Source: FEN-1297 sp963787005
GTDB taxonomy: Bacteria; Bacteroidota; Ignavibacteria; Ignavibacteriales; Ignavibacteriaceae
NCBI GenBank assembly: GCA_963787005.1
Contig: CAWBBX010000026.1
Span: forward strand, 31,104-95,103
Reading direction: 5' to 3'
Length of the DNA: 64,000 bases
The notes below the pieces were generated by a model, which had not been told where the DNA came from, ran no database searches, and worked only from the letters and a program-made list of their open reading frames with translations. Positions 45,255-55,331 of this stretch are shown one piece after another (within the stretch, counting starts at the first letter, position 1; every line of letters begins with the position of its first letter). Both the position numbers and the translations under genes were made by a program.

Positions 45255-46262
45255 TTAACTATAAATATTATTAGCATAAATTTCGAGAATAATCTCCGTT
45301 GCAAGCGCGGCTTCCGGTCCGCTTACTGCGGGTTCCCTGTTATTTTTAACTGAGGCGACAAAATCCTTGATAACTGCCTCGTGAAGTGTAGTATCGGCCA
45401 CCGCGGCAGTAGATGCGCCCGTGAATCTATTTTTGTCGGCTGGCTCAGAAGGGTTATCGACTCCTTCGATATGCCATCCTGTTATAACGTCATTCTCCAT
45501 TACGACGGTTCCTTTTTCGGAATGAATCTCGAGCCTGGCCGGGAATCCTGGCTTTGCCGACGTCGAAGCGATAATCGTCCCGATCATTCCGTTTTCATGC
45601 TTAAGTATTGCCGCACCGTGATCCTCTCCTTCAATATCATGAAGAAAAGTACCGAGCATGCTTACAACTTTAACCGGTTTTCCGAAGAACCAGCCGTACA
45701 GATCTATATAATGCGACGCCTGCTGTATGAAAGGACCGCCGCCGTCTATTGATAAAGTTCCCCTGTAATCTCCGCTGTTATAATAATTATCGTCTCTGTA
45801 ATTTTTAACAGTAATATCCGCAGCTATAATTTTTCCGAGCGTCCCTTCGTCTATCAATTTCTTCATCTTAATATTGCCCGGACTCATTCTTCTCTGGTAC
45901 GCGACACCAAGTTTCACGTTAGCCGCTTTGCATTTATCGATCATCTCTTTCATCGAATCTATAGAAATGTCCAGAGGCTTTTCAGTAAGCACATGTTTAC
46001 CTAGTGAGGCCGCTTCAACAGCGCCCTTATGGTGAAGACCGTTAGGAGTGCAGATAATAACGGCATCATATTTACTTTTTATATGTGCGATCGAATCCGC
46101 AACTTCAATATTAGGATCGTTATAGGAACTCGGTCTCTTTAAACTCCGGGAAACGAATCCTGAAACGCTCGCGCCGTTTGTTTTATCGATAGCGCTGACG
46201 TAAGTATTGCTTATATTACCGGTACCGACAATTACAAATTTAAATTCGCTGCTTTTATTCAA
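45255..46262 (-). CDS. Gfo/Idh/MocA oxidoreductase
   Basis: Cytoplasmic oxidoreductase of 335 residues. The Rossmann motif is VIVGTGNISNTYVSAI and the catalytic Lys region is HVLTEKPLDIS. The C-terminal domain has the usual DGGGPFIQQASHYIDL segment. It starts at a TTG, with AGGGTGATC about 8 nt upstream, six nt after the uxaE stop. Substrate unknown; a sugar or uronate derivative from pectin side chains is possible. Confidence 0.82.
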   Translation of the reverse strand: MNKSSEFKFVIVGTGNISNTYVSAIDKTNGASVSGFVSRSLKRPSSYNDPNIEVADSIAHIKSKYDAVIICTPNGLHHKGAVEAASLGKHVLTEKPLDISIDSMKEMIDKCKAANVKLGVAYQRRMSPGNIKMKKLIDEGTLGKIIAADITVKNYRDDNYYNSGDYRGTLSIDGGGPFIQQASHYIDLYGWFFGKPVKVVSMLGTFLHDIEGEDHGAAILKHENGMIGTIIASTSAKPGFPARLEIHSEKGTVVMENDVITGWHIEGVDNPSEPADKNRFTGASTAAVADTTLHEAVIKDFVASVKNNREPAVSGPEAALATEIILEIYANNIYS

Positions 46263-46268
46263 AAAAGA

Positions 46269-47840
46269 TCACCCTGCCGTTACGTACTCATCAAGCGGTT
46301 TTAGATGTCTTTTAAAATGTTCTATTAAATATTTATAATGAGTATCCTCGTGTTCATTCAGACATTCGTAAATTTGCTCTCTGAAAATATACTTGCCGTC
46401 TTTGTCCTTATCTGTTAACACCTTGCCGTAAGCAACGTGGAGTATCTGCCTGGCGTCTTCGGATTTAAACAGGCCGACTAACTCATCCGGCTTATACTCT
46501 TTTGACGGCTTCAGTTTTTTAACATCAGCGGAAACATGATAGCTCTGCTTCTCCGCTTCGTATATGCCTTTTGAATATTCCAGTATTTCGGCAAACAGCT
46601 CAGGCTGATGTGTAGCGATTACCTTCAAAGCCTCGAGGTAGCTTGTACCGGCCGTCTTAACGTGTATGTTTCCCTTTCCTATGGACGCAATCGCTTCATA
46701 TACGGTAAACTTGTCGCTTCCGGAATGAACACTCAGTTTGTAATTTCCGAAATGTTCCGCGATAGAAGCATGCTTAGTGTACTCCCTCTTGAATATTTCT
46801 ATGTCTCCTTTATAGTCGATGCCTTTTTCGAAACCGCCTATAAAACGCGGGGCCAAACTTATAAATTCCACACCGAGCCTGCGCAGCTCGTTAACAAAGA
46901 AGAAATGTTCGAAAGGAGTTGTAACAGTGTAGGTTTCGTCCACCGATATTTCTACTTCAAAACCGTTTTCACTGTAATTTTTATTCAAATAGTCGAACAT
47001 CTTTTTTATATGAACAAAAGCTTTGCCGTATTTTAGGATGGCTTTCAGGATATCATCGGTAGTAGGTTCTATGGAGAAATCGGCACTGATCTCGAACTTC
47101 TTTTTGTCGTACCTTTCTATAAGTTCGGCCGATGTATCGTTAAGCGCTTTCCAGTCAAGCTCCAGCACATGCTTTTTAATCTGAACAACATCCATATCTT
47201 CAACGTCGTTGTTTACGTGGTCACCCGGATCAAAGGTAAAAAATTTGTATCCCGCTTTCGCCATTCTGTCGATGTCTTCCGGAGTCTTAAGATGATCGGC
47301 GTCGGCCCCGAAACCGTCCTTATATCCCTCCTGAATAACGGCCCAGACGGCTGCATCCATTACATCCTCTGCTTCGCGGTGGGTTCTTGTAAGCTCGCGA
47401 ATCGACTGCTGAGCCATTATAGGTCTAAGTTTGCTGCCTTTAAGTGCGCGCAAATGTCCGGCGTTCGCCACTCCGAGCCTGTCGCCGAAACCGAATGAGT
47501 TGTCCAGTCCGATGAGGACGGCATTGGTATAATCATACATCCTTTGAAGTACCATTACGTTAGCATGATTCATCGGACATTGTTTCAGCCCGGCATCTTT
47601 GCCGTCTGCGGGTTCGCCTTCGAACTCATTAAATACTGCGTTTCCCGGATCTGATGCTGCAACATATAAGAATTTGTTTTTGCCTGATTTTGCAATGAAG
47701 AGTATTCCGTCTTCAAACTCGTGGAGTGATCCGGGATATATTTGAAGAGTTAAGCCGTCATTCAGCTTATACTCGAACACCGCGGTATTGCGGGCGTTTT
47801 TTTCGAACTCTTTTTTGATGTTTTCTATATTGCTCATCAT
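46269..47840 (-). CDS. uxaE: Tagaturonate epimerase (UxaE family)
   Basis: Cytoplasmic enzyme of 523 residues of the tagaturonate epimerase family first described in Thermotoga. It interconverts D-tagaturonate and D-fructuronate. Characteristic stretches are NSFGFGDRLGVANAGH, FGADADHLKTPEDIDRM, HVNNDVEDMDVVQIKKH and LSVHSGSDKFTVYEAI. His and Asp in these stretches would bind the metal. Two ATGs lie in tandem at the start. It links the altronate and mannonate branches and supplies substrate to the SDR gene downstream. Confidence 0.88.
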   Translation of the reverse strand: MMSNIENIKKEFEKNARNTAVFEYKLNDGLTLQIYPGSLHEFEDGILFIAKSGKNKFLYVAASDPGNAVFNEFEGEPADGKDAGLKQCPMNHANVMVLQRMYDYTNAVLIGLDNSFGFGDRLGVANAGHLRALKGSKLRPIMAQQSIRELTRTHREAEDVMDAAVWAVIQEGYKDGFGADADHLKTPEDIDRMAKAGYKFFTFDPGDHVNNDVEDMDVVQIKKHVLELDWKALNDTSAELIERYDKKKFEISADFSIEPTTDDILKAILKYGKAFVHIKKMFDYLNKNYSENGFEVEISVDETYTVTTPFEHFFFVNELRRLGVEFISLAPRFIGGFEKGIDYKGDIEIFKREYTKHASIAEHFGNYKLSVHSGSDKFTVYEAIASIGKGNIHVKTAGTSYLEALKVIATHQPELFAEILEYSKGIYEAEKQSYHVSADVKKLKPSKEYKPDELVGLFKSEDARQILHVAYGKVLTDKDKDGKYIFREQIYECLNEHEDTHYKYLIEHFKRHLKPLDEYVTAG

Positions 47841-47870
47841 TCTGCCTTTGATTTATGTTTTAAATACTTT

Positions 47871-50114
47871 TTATTTTCTAATTAAAATTTTGTTTTCGAT
47901 TTTCTTTTTTAAAGGTAACTCTATAGTTGCTTCCTTCCCGTTCCAATTGTAGTCCGCTATTCCTCCGTTTAGTTCTACCGCTTCGGGCTTCTTATTTATT
48001 TTGATGATAATCTTCCCCGCAGAATTTAAGGGGTCGCTGTTGACTTCTATATTATCATGATTGTTCGATACTTCAATTCTTTTCTCTTTGTTATTATCAT
48101 AATAATCAACGTAATCATATTGATAAGATTTGCCGTTTTCACCGGGGAATACATGCACGGTAATATCTCCGGAAGGCTTCCCTCTCCATATTTTTGAATT
48201 GCCTCGATAAATTTCCCCGGTAACGTAAATCGAATTGGCCTTCACAAAAACCGGGATTACTCCCAACGGGGCATTCACATTAACCGATATCCCGCCGCTA
48301 TAAGACATACCGGTATTATTAAAGTCGTACCATTTTCCTTCGGGCAGATAGACCTTTCTTGAGAAAGTAGAGTCGTATATGGGAGCGACTAGAAAAGCGT
48401 TGCCGAACATATATTCATTCCAAATGTTATATGTCTTCTTGTCATCCGGATAAACATAAGATATCGGTTTCATAAGCACACCGTTTTTATAAGATGTATT
48501 TGCCGCGGAATATACATAAGGAAGCATCTTCATCCTTTGTTCGCATGCTTCGCGGAAAACATCTTGAAGCTCCTTGCCGTATTTCCAGGGCGGCCTGTCT
48601 TCGCCTTTCCCTCCCGAGTGGTCTATCTTCACCTCGAACATACCGCTCCATGATCCGAATTCCAGCCAGCGGGAGTACAAATCCGCTGAAATTCTTCCTC
48701 CTAGGTATCCGCCGACATCCGAGCCCCAAACCGGAAATCCCATGTATCCCGTTCGAACGGCGTTGGCAATACTGCCGGCAAGTCCGTCCCAAGTGGAGCG
48801 CGAATCACCTCCCCAAACCGCGCTTAAATACTGCTGGCACCTGTTGTATGCCGCCCTCGCAAAATTAAATTCATCTTTTCCGAATGAATCCGTTAAAAAC
48901 TTATTTATCGTTTTCGCATATAGATAGATGTATTTATTTCTATGCTGGCTATCGGGAGTGTTGTCGTACCACTTTGCCGCTTCCGGAAATTGTTCGTCCG
49001 CCCTGTCCATCTTATGTCCCCGCACGTTAAATGCATACTGGTTCTTCTTCATTCTTCTCTCGAACTCTTTTAATGCCGCGGGATTTGTCAGATCAATATA
49101 TCCTTTGTAATTCGGCAGAAGGCCGGGAAAATCTTTATCGGTAAAAGTCATAGGACCCACCCAGGTCATAAACTGAAGCCCGTATTTATTATTTATTTCC
49201 GATATCCATTTACCCGGGTCGGAGAATTTCGAATTAAAATCCATCTTCGACCACTCATGTGCTCCGTCGCTATAAGGCCTGTCTACAAACCAGCCGGTCA
49301 ATGGAATTTTAAGGTCGGTCATTTTAGAGATATCTTCGAGTATTTCTTTTGATCCGCCGTTGTTTTGGTCCCGCCAGATGATTGTGCCGCATGCCCAGAT
49401 AGGAACGTACTTCGGTTTCCCGATTACGCTGTAGTATTCATTCATAATCTTATCACCGGAAGGACCGTAGAACAAATACCAGTCGAGCTTGCCTGTCCTA
49501 TGATAAAGAGATGTGGTTCCGTTTAAGCCAAATGTATACTGCCCCTTGGCGAAAGTGTCGAAATAAGACGCATAACCTTTATCCGTTATATAAAAAGATG
49601 ACCAGACCGACGCGTAGTTTTCATGGTACTGGCTTGCGGTGCCTAGCACTTCCACCTGCACCGTGCTTCCGCGGAGATCGGGACTTTTAATATTATCCGG
49701 ATAAAGATGCTCGTTTACACCGAAGTAATGATCGTTTAAGTCTTCAAGCTTTATTGTTACGTTCTGCGCCCAGCCCGGATCGCAGTAAAATCTTAACCCG
49801 CCTTTTATTTGCCTAATGCTTAATGTGTCAATCAGCGGATGCGCCGGCTCGCCGTATTTTGCTGCGGGAGGATAAACCAGTTCTAAAAGTAATTCCGATT
49901 CGGAACTTTTAATCTCGGAAATGGAATCAGGCGGCGTAAAATTAAATTCTATTGATCTTACTGCCGCGATGTTCTTCCCGTCTGCGTTAATAGTTATTTT
50001 CCCTTTAGATAATACGGCGGAAAGTTTAGAAACCGATGACAGAGTCTGTGAATAAAAAAAGCCGGTCAATGTTATAAGTAGAACCGGCAGAAGCTTTAAA
50101 CTCGATTTGATCAT
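47871..50114 (-). CDS. Exported GH31 glycosidase
   Basis: Protein of 747 residues with a signal peptide (LLPVLLITLTGFFYSQ). GH31 (beta/alpha)8 domain: the nucleophile Asp is in GHKMDRADEQFP, the acid/base Asp in WGGDSRSTWDGLAGSI, and PVWGSDVGGYL follows. N-terminal beta-sandwich and C-terminal beta domains give the usual GH31 length. It acts outside the cytoplasm. Members cut alpha-glucosides, alpha-xylosides or alpha-galactosides. In a pectin locus an alpha-linked side-chain sugar is likely. Confidence 0.88.
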   Translation of the reverse strand: MIKSSLKLLPVLLITLTGFFYSQTLSSVSKLSAVLSKGKITINADGKNIAAVRSIEFNFTPPDSISEIKSSESELLLELVYPPAAKYGEPAHPLIDTLSIRQIKGGLRFYCDPGWAQNVTIKLEDLNDHYFGVNEHLYPDNIKSPDLRGSTVQVEVLGTASQYHENYASVWSSFYITDKGYASYFDTFAKGQYTFGLNGTTSLYHRTGKLDWYLFYGPSGDKIMNEYYSVIGKPKYVPIWACGTIIWRDQNNGGSKEILEDISKMTDLKIPLTGWFVDRPYSDGAHEWSKMDFNSKFSDPGKWISEINNKYGLQFMTWVGPMTFTDKDFPGLLPNYKGYIDLTNPAALKEFERRMKKNQYAFNVRGHKMDRADEQFPEAAKWYDNTPDSQHRNKYIYLYAKTINKFLTDSFGKDEFNFARAAYNRCQQYLSAVWGGDSRSTWDGLAGSIANAVRTGYMGFPVWGSDVGGYLGGRISADLYSRWLEFGSWSGMFEVKIDHSGGKGEDRPPWKYGKELQDVFREACEQRMKMLPYVYSAANTSYKNGVLMKPISYVYPDDKKTYNIWNEYMFGNAFLVAPIYDSTFSRKVYLPEGKWYDFNNTGMSYSGGISVNVNAPLGVIPVFVKANSIYVTGEIYRGNSKIWRGKPSGDITVHVFPGENGKSYQYDYVDYYDNNKEKRIEVSNNHDNIEVNSDPLNSAGKIIIKINKKPEAVELNGGIADYNWNGKEATIELPLKKKIENKILIRK

Positions 50115-50265
50115 AGAATGCCCTTTGATTTTTATGACGCGGAATTTATAACGTATTAAAGGGCAGAAGGCGGAATAACGTTTATTTCACTCTTCTATTA
50201 GAAATTAGATACTTAAAACTGATTCTATAATCATATGATCGCTGCTTGTAAAATTCAACAACGTT

Positions 50266-51300
50266 TTACCTTTCTACCCGTCCTGAACCGCTGCCCTTGG
50301 CAAGCTTCTCAACTTCGGCGGCCGAGACTAAATTGAAGTCGCCCGGTATTGTCTGTTTCAGACATGATGCTGCAACCGCGAACTCAAGCGCTTCCCTGCT
50401 GTCCTGCTTGGAAAGAAGTCCGTAAATCAGTCCGCCGGCGAAAGAGTCGCCGCCGCCCACACGATCGATTATCTGAATATCATATCTTTTTGAACGGTAC
50501 GGTTCTTTGCAGTTCTTTTCGTCATGAAGGAGCGCGCTCCAGCCGTTATGCGAAGCCGAAAAACTTTCTCTTAGCGTAATGGCAACGGCTTTAAACCCGA
50601 ATTTATCCTTCAATTTTTCAGCGAGCTCGAAATAACCTTTTTCGTCCAGCTTCCCGCTCTCCACGTTCGTAGATGCGGCCTTGAAGCCCAGACTTTTTTC
50701 GGCGTCTTCTTCGTTCGCAATACAGACGTCAACATATTCCATAAGCGGTACCATTACAGACTGCGCCTCTTCAACTGTCCAGAGCTTAGCGCGGTAATTC
50801 AGATCCGCACTTACAGTAACTCCGTTTTTCTTGGCAGCCTTGCATGCTTCAACAAGGCTCTCCCTTACTTCTGTTCCGAGCGCGGGAGTTATACCTGTCC
50901 AGTGGAACCACTTTACGTCTTTAAATACTTCGTCCCAGTTGAGCTCATTTTTTTTCAAAGTAGTAACGGCCGCGCCGGCCCTGTCGTATATTACTTTTGA
51001 TGCCCTCTGGCTCGCGCCGGTCTCCAGGAAATATATTCCGACCCTGTCTCCTCCTCTTACGATATAATCCGTTCCGACACCGAATCTCCTCAAGCTGTTT
51101 AAGGCCGACTGTCCGATTTCATGCTTCGGCAGTTTCGAAATGAAGTAGCTGCTGAGCCCGTAATTAGCCAGCGACACGGCAACGTTGGCTTCTCCTCCGC
51201 CGTAGTTAACATCAAATACCTGCGACTGCACGAACCGTCCGTATCCCGGCGTCGAAAGACGCAGCATTATTTCACCCATAGTTAAAACTTTATCAGACAT
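50266..51300 (-). CDS. kdgK: 2-keto-3-deoxygluconate kinase
   Basis: Cytoplasmic PfkB-family kinase of 344 residues. N-terminal signature VNYGGGEANVAVSLANYGL and C-terminal anion-hole motif DRVGGGDSFAGGLIYGLL with the catalytic Asp. It phosphorylates 2-keto-3-deoxygluconate to KDPG. It sits between eda and the GH31 gene and is about 30 residues longer than E. coli KdgK. A palindrome ATTACC-N8-GGTAAT lies in the 48-nt gap before the gene. Confidence 0.92.
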   Translation of the reverse strand: MSDKVLTMGEIMLRLSTPGYGRFVQSQVFDVNYGGGEANVAVSLANYGLSSYFISKLPKHEIGQSALNSLRRFGVGTDYIVRGGDRVGIYFLETGASQRASKVIYDRAGAAVTTLKKNELNWDEVFKDVKWFHWTGITPALGTEVRESLVEACKAAKKNGVTVSADLNYRAKLWTVEEAQSVMVPLMEYVDVCIANEEDAEKSLGFKAASTNVESGKLDEKGYFELAEKLKDKFGFKAVAITLRESFSASHNGWSALLHDEKNCKEPYRSKRYDIQIIDRVGGGDSFAGGLIYGLLSKQDSREALEFAVAASCLKQTIPGDFNLVSAAEVEKLAKGSGSGRVER

Positions 51301-51348
51301 TTAAACTCTCCTTAAAAAACTTTTTGATTACCTAAGATACGGTAATTT

Positions 51349-51993
51349 TTAATTTCTGGCTTTATCGATACCGGCTTTTAGTATCTTCGCGTTCTCCGTG
51401 AGCACATCATAATTTCCTTCCGCAATTGCTTTTTTATCCAGGAGCGCGCTTCCTACGCCTACGGCGCATGCACCGGCTTTAAGCCAGTCGCCCGCGTTCG
51501 TTAAACTTACGCCGCCCGTGGGCATTAATTTCAAATGAGGCATCGGGGCCAGCACGCCTTTGAAGAACGCCATACCGACAACATCCGCGGGAAAAACCTT
51601 TACTACATCAGCACCGGCTTCGTGGGCGTTTTGTATCTCGGTAGGAGTAAACGCTCCCGGCATTGCAGGGATTTCGTTCTTGTGAGCGGTTTCAATAATT
51701 TCTCTCTTGAAGACCGGGCTTACTACATATTTGGCGCCGGCGTCAATAGCCCTTTGCGCGGTCTCTGCGTTCAATACAGAACCTACTCCTACGTTCATGT
51801 ATTCACCTATCGATTTTGCCGCTTCTTCTATTACTTTAATTGCGTCGGGCACGGTCATAGTTATTTCAATTCCCGATATCCCGCCTTTGTAAAGAGCCTC
51901 CGCTACTTTTATCAGCTTGGAAGAATCCGCAAGCCTTATCACAGCAACTGCGCCGCATTCAATTAATGATTTAACAATTTCGTCTCTCGTCAT
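51349..51993 (-). CDS. eda: KDPG/KHG aldolase
   Basis: Cytoplasmic aldolase of 214 residues that splits KDPG to pyruvate and glyceraldehyde-3-phosphate. The catalytic Glu is in GIEITMTVPDA and the Schiff-base Lys in VVKVFPADVVG; PTGGVSLTN binds phosphate. Length is typical. Upstream lies the palindrome at 52018-52030, with uxaB before it. Confidence 0.93.
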   Translation of the reverse strand: MTRDEIVKSLIECGAVAVIRLADSSKLIKVAEALYKGGISGIEITMTVPDAIKVIEEAAKSIGEYMNVGVGSVLNAETAQRAIDAGAKYVVSPVFKREIIETAHKNEIPAMPGAFTPTEIQNAHEAGADVVKVFPADVVGMAFFKGVLAPMPHLKLMPTGGVSLTNAGDWLKAGACAVGVGSALLDKKAIAEGNYDVLTENAKILKAGIDKARN

Positions 51994-52017
51994 TTCAATC
52001 CTTTCGAAGTGCCGTTA

Positions 52018-52030
52018 TTAAACCGGTTAA
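52018..52030. promoter_or_regulatory. Candidate LacI-type operator before eda
   Basis: TTAAACCGGTTAA, a near-perfect palindrome with the same AACCGGTT core as 43206-43215, lies 24 nt upstream of the eda start and overlaps the uxaB stop. Possible internal control site for the second half of the operon. Confidence 0.32.
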
Positions 52031-53523
52031 TTTGAATTAATTAATTTAGTCATAGCATCCTTAGCACCCAAATTTAATATCTCCGAAAATTCAACGGCCA
52101 CTTTTTCTTTCAAACCTTCAACCTCTGTAAGATCGGTGCCCCAGAAACTTTGGTTCTTAAGCACCGCTTCAGCCATAATTTCGGCAGAAACGCCGTTCTT
52201 GTAATCTTCAAAAAACTCAATTACATCGGGACTGTCCTTAAGATTATAATCTTTCCTGTTTCCGTTTGTTTTTTCGCCGACCGCATTTTTATAAAATGCA
52301 ACAAGCGCAGCAAGCGAGAATGATAAAACCGCAGGTACGTTGTTATTCAACTCATAGTATTTCATCAATGACGGAAGCACCCTAACCCTGAATTTGGATA
52401 CCGAATTCAGAGTAATGCTCAATAGATAGTGTTTTATAAAAGGATTTTTGAACCTTTCTATAACGGCTTCCGCAAACTCGCGTTTTTTTTCTTCCGGAAA
52501 ATCCAGCGTCGGCATAATTTCGTTGAACAATCCCTCTTTGATGAACGCCCCTGTAATTTCATTTTCAACGCTTTCCATAACCGTATCGTTGCCCGCGAGA
52601 AAAGACGGTATAGTAAACATAGTATGGGAACCGTTGAGTATCCTTACTTTCAATGTTCTGTAAGGGGTAATGTCATCCGTCCATACGACATTCAGCCCGG
52701 CTTTTTCGAAGGGAAGCTCTCCGTTTACTCTCTTATCACCTTTTATAACCCAGAGGTGAAAAATTTCCGCTGAGACAAGCATTCTATCCTCATAACCGAT
52801 CTCTTCGGTTATACGTTCAATTTCATCCTTCGGATACCCCGGGACAATTCTGTCTACCAGCGTGCTGAAGAAATGATTATCATTTTCCAGCCATCTAATA
52901 AAATCTTCTTCTAGTTCCCAGTCCGATGCGTGTTTTAAAACGCAGCTTTTTAGTTCATCGCCGTTATTCTCGATCAATTCGCAGGGAATCATAATCATCC
53001 CTCTGTCTTCCGCGCCTGAGAACTCTTTGAACCTCCGATAAAGAAACGCGGTCACTTTTGCCGGGAAAGAATCCGGACAATGATTTTCAGGAAAAGGCGT
53101 CTGCACGTATTCTATTCCCGCTTCGGTTGTATTGGATACCATACAGCGCAAATCGGGATTAGAGGCGCACTTTAGAAATTCCTCCCAATCATTATAGGGG
53201 TTTATACCGCGACTGACAGACGTGATTATCTCTTTCTTCTCTACCTCCTCCCCTTTTTGAATACCTCTAAGCAGAAGTGTGTAAAGTCCGTCCTGCTCGT
53301 TTAGCGTGTCTATCATTCCGTTCTTAAGAGGCTGAACTACCACTATTCTTCCGTTAAAAAGCCCTTTTTTATTTAATTCGTTGAATTGCCAATCGACAAA
53401 AGCTCTTAAAAAATTACCTTCGCCGAATTGAATTACCTTTTCCGGTAATTTATCTACCGGCCCCGTATTAATTTCTCCTAATTCGGATATACGAGATTCG
53501 AGAAATTGCCTGTTTAGTCGCAT
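52027..53523 (-). CDS. uxaB: Tagaturonate reductase
   Basis: Cytoplasmic NAD-dependent reductase of 498 residues of the mannitol-dehydrogenase family. N-terminal cofactor region VIQFGEGNFLRAFVDWQFNEL; the C-terminal catalytic helix domain has VRILNGSHTMFTIPSFLAG, with the Lys/Asn/His region shown by KVRILNGSH. It converts D-tagaturonate to D-altronate. Directly follows uxaA (66-nt gap). Length agrees with UxaB. Confidence 0.92.
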   Translation of the reverse strand: MRLNRQFLESRISELGEINTGPVDKLPEKVIQFGEGNFLRAFVDWQFNELNKKGLFNGRIVVVQPLKNGMIDTLNEQDGLYTLLLRGIQKGEEVEKKEIITSVSRGINPYNDWEEFLKCASNPDLRCMVSNTTEAGIEYVQTPFPENHCPDSFPAKVTAFLYRRFKEFSGAEDRGMIMIPCELIENNGDELKSCVLKHASDWELEEDFIRWLENDNHFFSTLVDRIVPGYPKDEIERITEEIGYEDRMLVSAEIFHLWVIKGDKRVNGELPFEKAGLNVVWTDDITPYRTLKVRILNGSHTMFTIPSFLAGNDTVMESVENEITGAFIKEGLFNEIMPTLDFPEEKKREFAEAVIERFKNPFIKHYLLSITLNSVSKFRVRVLPSLMKYYELNNNVPAVLSFSLAALVAFYKNAVGEKTNGNRKDYNLKDSPDVIEFFEDYKNGVSAEIMAEAVLKNQSFWGTDLTEVEGLKEKVAVEFSEILNLGAKDAMTKLINSN

Positions 53524-53589
53524 ATGTTGAACTCTGACTGAATAATGAGTGTATAATTATTTTATTCTGATAATTCCCCTAATTAGTTA

Positions 53590-55089
53590 TTAAAGAGTTA
53601 CGCCTTCTTTCCAAATAGCTATTTCTTTATAACCGTTGCTTTCATTTCGGGTTTTGATTTTACCCGAAGCTGTATCTATAATAAACCTGAATAACTCCCC
53701 GGCCAGTTCATCTATACCTTTATCGCCGTCTAAAATTTGTCCCGCGTTAAAATCTATCCAATTCGGTTTTTTCTCGAATATTCCCGTATTCGAAGAAATC
53801 TTTACAGTAGGCACAGGAAATCCGAGAGGTGTGCCTCTTCCCGTTGTGAAAAGCAGCATTGTGGCTCCTCCCGCCGTCATCGCTGTAGACGAAACACCGT
53901 CGTTGCCGGGTGCTTTTATCAAGGCAAGTCCCCTTTCATTTACCTGTTCACCGTAATCGACAACCTGAGATATAATAGAACTGCCGCCTTTTTGAATGGC
54001 GCCCAGAGATTTCTCCTCGAGCGTAGTAAGTCCGCCTTCTTTATTTCCGGGAGACGGGTTTTCATAAACCGGCTGACCGTGGCTTATAAAATATTCTTTG
54101 AAGCTGTTGATCATGCCCACGATATCGTTAAATACGGCCTCATCCTCGGCCCTGTTCATCAGCTGCTGCTCCGCGCCGAACATCTCCGGGACTTCGGTAA
54201 GCAGTACTCTTCCGTTATATGAAGTTAGCATGTCTGTAATTCTGCCGACAAGAGGATTAGCCGATATCCCAGAGAAACCGTCCGATCCGCCGCACTTCAT
54301 TCCTAATACAAGTTCCGAGACGGGAACTTCTTCTCTTTTATCTTTCTTTAATATTTCAAAAAGTTCCCCGACCTTCTCTACACCCTCTTCAACTTCGTCA
54401 AGAACATCCTGAGAATAAAAATATCTAATCCTATCGCGGTCGATATCGCCGGCATTCTTAAGGAAAGTATCTATCTGGTTATTTTCACAGCCGAGCCCGA
54501 GTACGAGCACCCCGCCGGCGTTCGGGTTCTTCAGTAAGCCGGAAAGTACTTTCTGTGTATTCTCCAGATCATCGCCTAACTGGCTGCAGCCGTATGGATG
54601 AGAAAATGCATAAACCCCGTCGAAGTTATCGTCCTTATATTTGTCATTTGAAATCTTAGCTATTTTCTCGGCGGATGTATTGACGCATCCGACGGTATTT
54701 ATAATCCATATCTCATTTCTGGTAGCAACATTCCCGTTATTACGCTTGTAGCCCGAGAATACCGGTATCTCATTTTGTTCTACGCCCGCATCATTTTTTA
54801 CCGGATTGTACCCATACTTAATAATATCGCTGAGATTTGTTTTTGAATTATGAGAGTGTACCCACTTTCCCGGTTCTATATCCTCGGATGCAGAACCTAT
54901 TACGTGTCCGTATTTAATTACGTTTTCACCTTTGGAAATCGATACCGCGGCAAATTTATGGCCTTTTTTAATATCTTTGGCTAAAACCAGCCGATTTCCG
55001 TTATTTTCAATTTTTTCCCCGGCTTTTAACCCTTCAATAGCTACAAAAACATTGTCATTTGGGTGAATTTTTAAATATTTGCCGGCCAT
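53590..55089 (-). CDS. uxaA: Altronate dehydratase
   Basis: Cytoplasmic iron-dependent dehydratase of 499 residues. An N-terminal SAF domain covers about 1-80 (HPNDNVFVAIEGLKAGEKI). The catalytic region has VNTVGCVNTSAEKIAK, CSQLGDDLENT, GCENNQI and GMKCGGSDGFSGISANP. The Cys residues are expected metal ligands. It makes KDG from D-altronate. First gene of the operon after the LacI gene. Single-chain form as in E. coli. Confidence 0.94.
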   Translation of the reverse strand: MAGKYLKIHPNDNVFVAIEGLKAGEKIENNGNRLVLAKDIKKGHKFAAVSISKGENVIKYGHVIGSASEDIEPGKWVHSHNSKTNLSDIIKYGYNPVKNDAGVEQNEIPVFSGYKRNNGNVATRNEIWIINTVGCVNTSAEKIAKISNDKYKDDNFDGVYAFSHPYGCSQLGDDLENTQKVLSGLLKNPNAGGVLVLGLGCENNQIDTFLKNAGDIDRDRIRYFYSQDVLDEVEEGVEKVGELFEILKKDKREEVPVSELVLGMKCGGSDGFSGISANPLVGRITDMLTSYNGRVLLTEVPEMFGAEQQLMNRAEDEAVFNDIVGMINSFKEYFISHGQPVYENPSPGNKEGGLTTLEEKSLGAIQKGGSSIISQVVDYGEQVNERGLALIKAPGNDGVSSTAMTAGGATMLLFTTGRGTPLGFPVPTVKISSNTGIFEKKPNWIDFNAGQILDGDKGIDELAGELFRFIIDTASGKIKTRNESNGYKEIAIWKEGVTL

Positions 55090-55331
55090 TAATGAAAATT
55101 TCTTAAAGTTAGTTAATTTTACTTTATCGGTTACTGTAGCGGTAACTTGTAAAAAAATATCTAAATAATCAAGATTTTCGGCTTCATATTGTTAAAATAT
55201 CGGAAAATATTATTCAAATTTGAGGAGGGAAACAACTGCGGCCGATTATTGATAAAATTGATGATTGGTACATAAGCCAGCGATTTACAGAATCGCCGGT
55301 ATTTTCGTCGAAACCTGAAAAATTCAGCCGG
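55090..55331. other. Gap between lacI-type gene and uxaA
   Basis: Probable promoter region of the uxaA operon. It contains the palindrome at 55130-55146. No gene or standard consensus promoter is clear. Confidence 0.45.
55130..55146. promoter_or_regulatory. Candidate operator upstream of uxaA
   Basis: GTTAC-TGTAGCG-GTAAC palindrome about 40 nt upstream of the uxaA start. Well placed for repression by the LacI-family protein encoded just upstream. Its core differs from the AACCGGTT sites, so a single regulator for both is uncertain. Confidence 0.35.
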
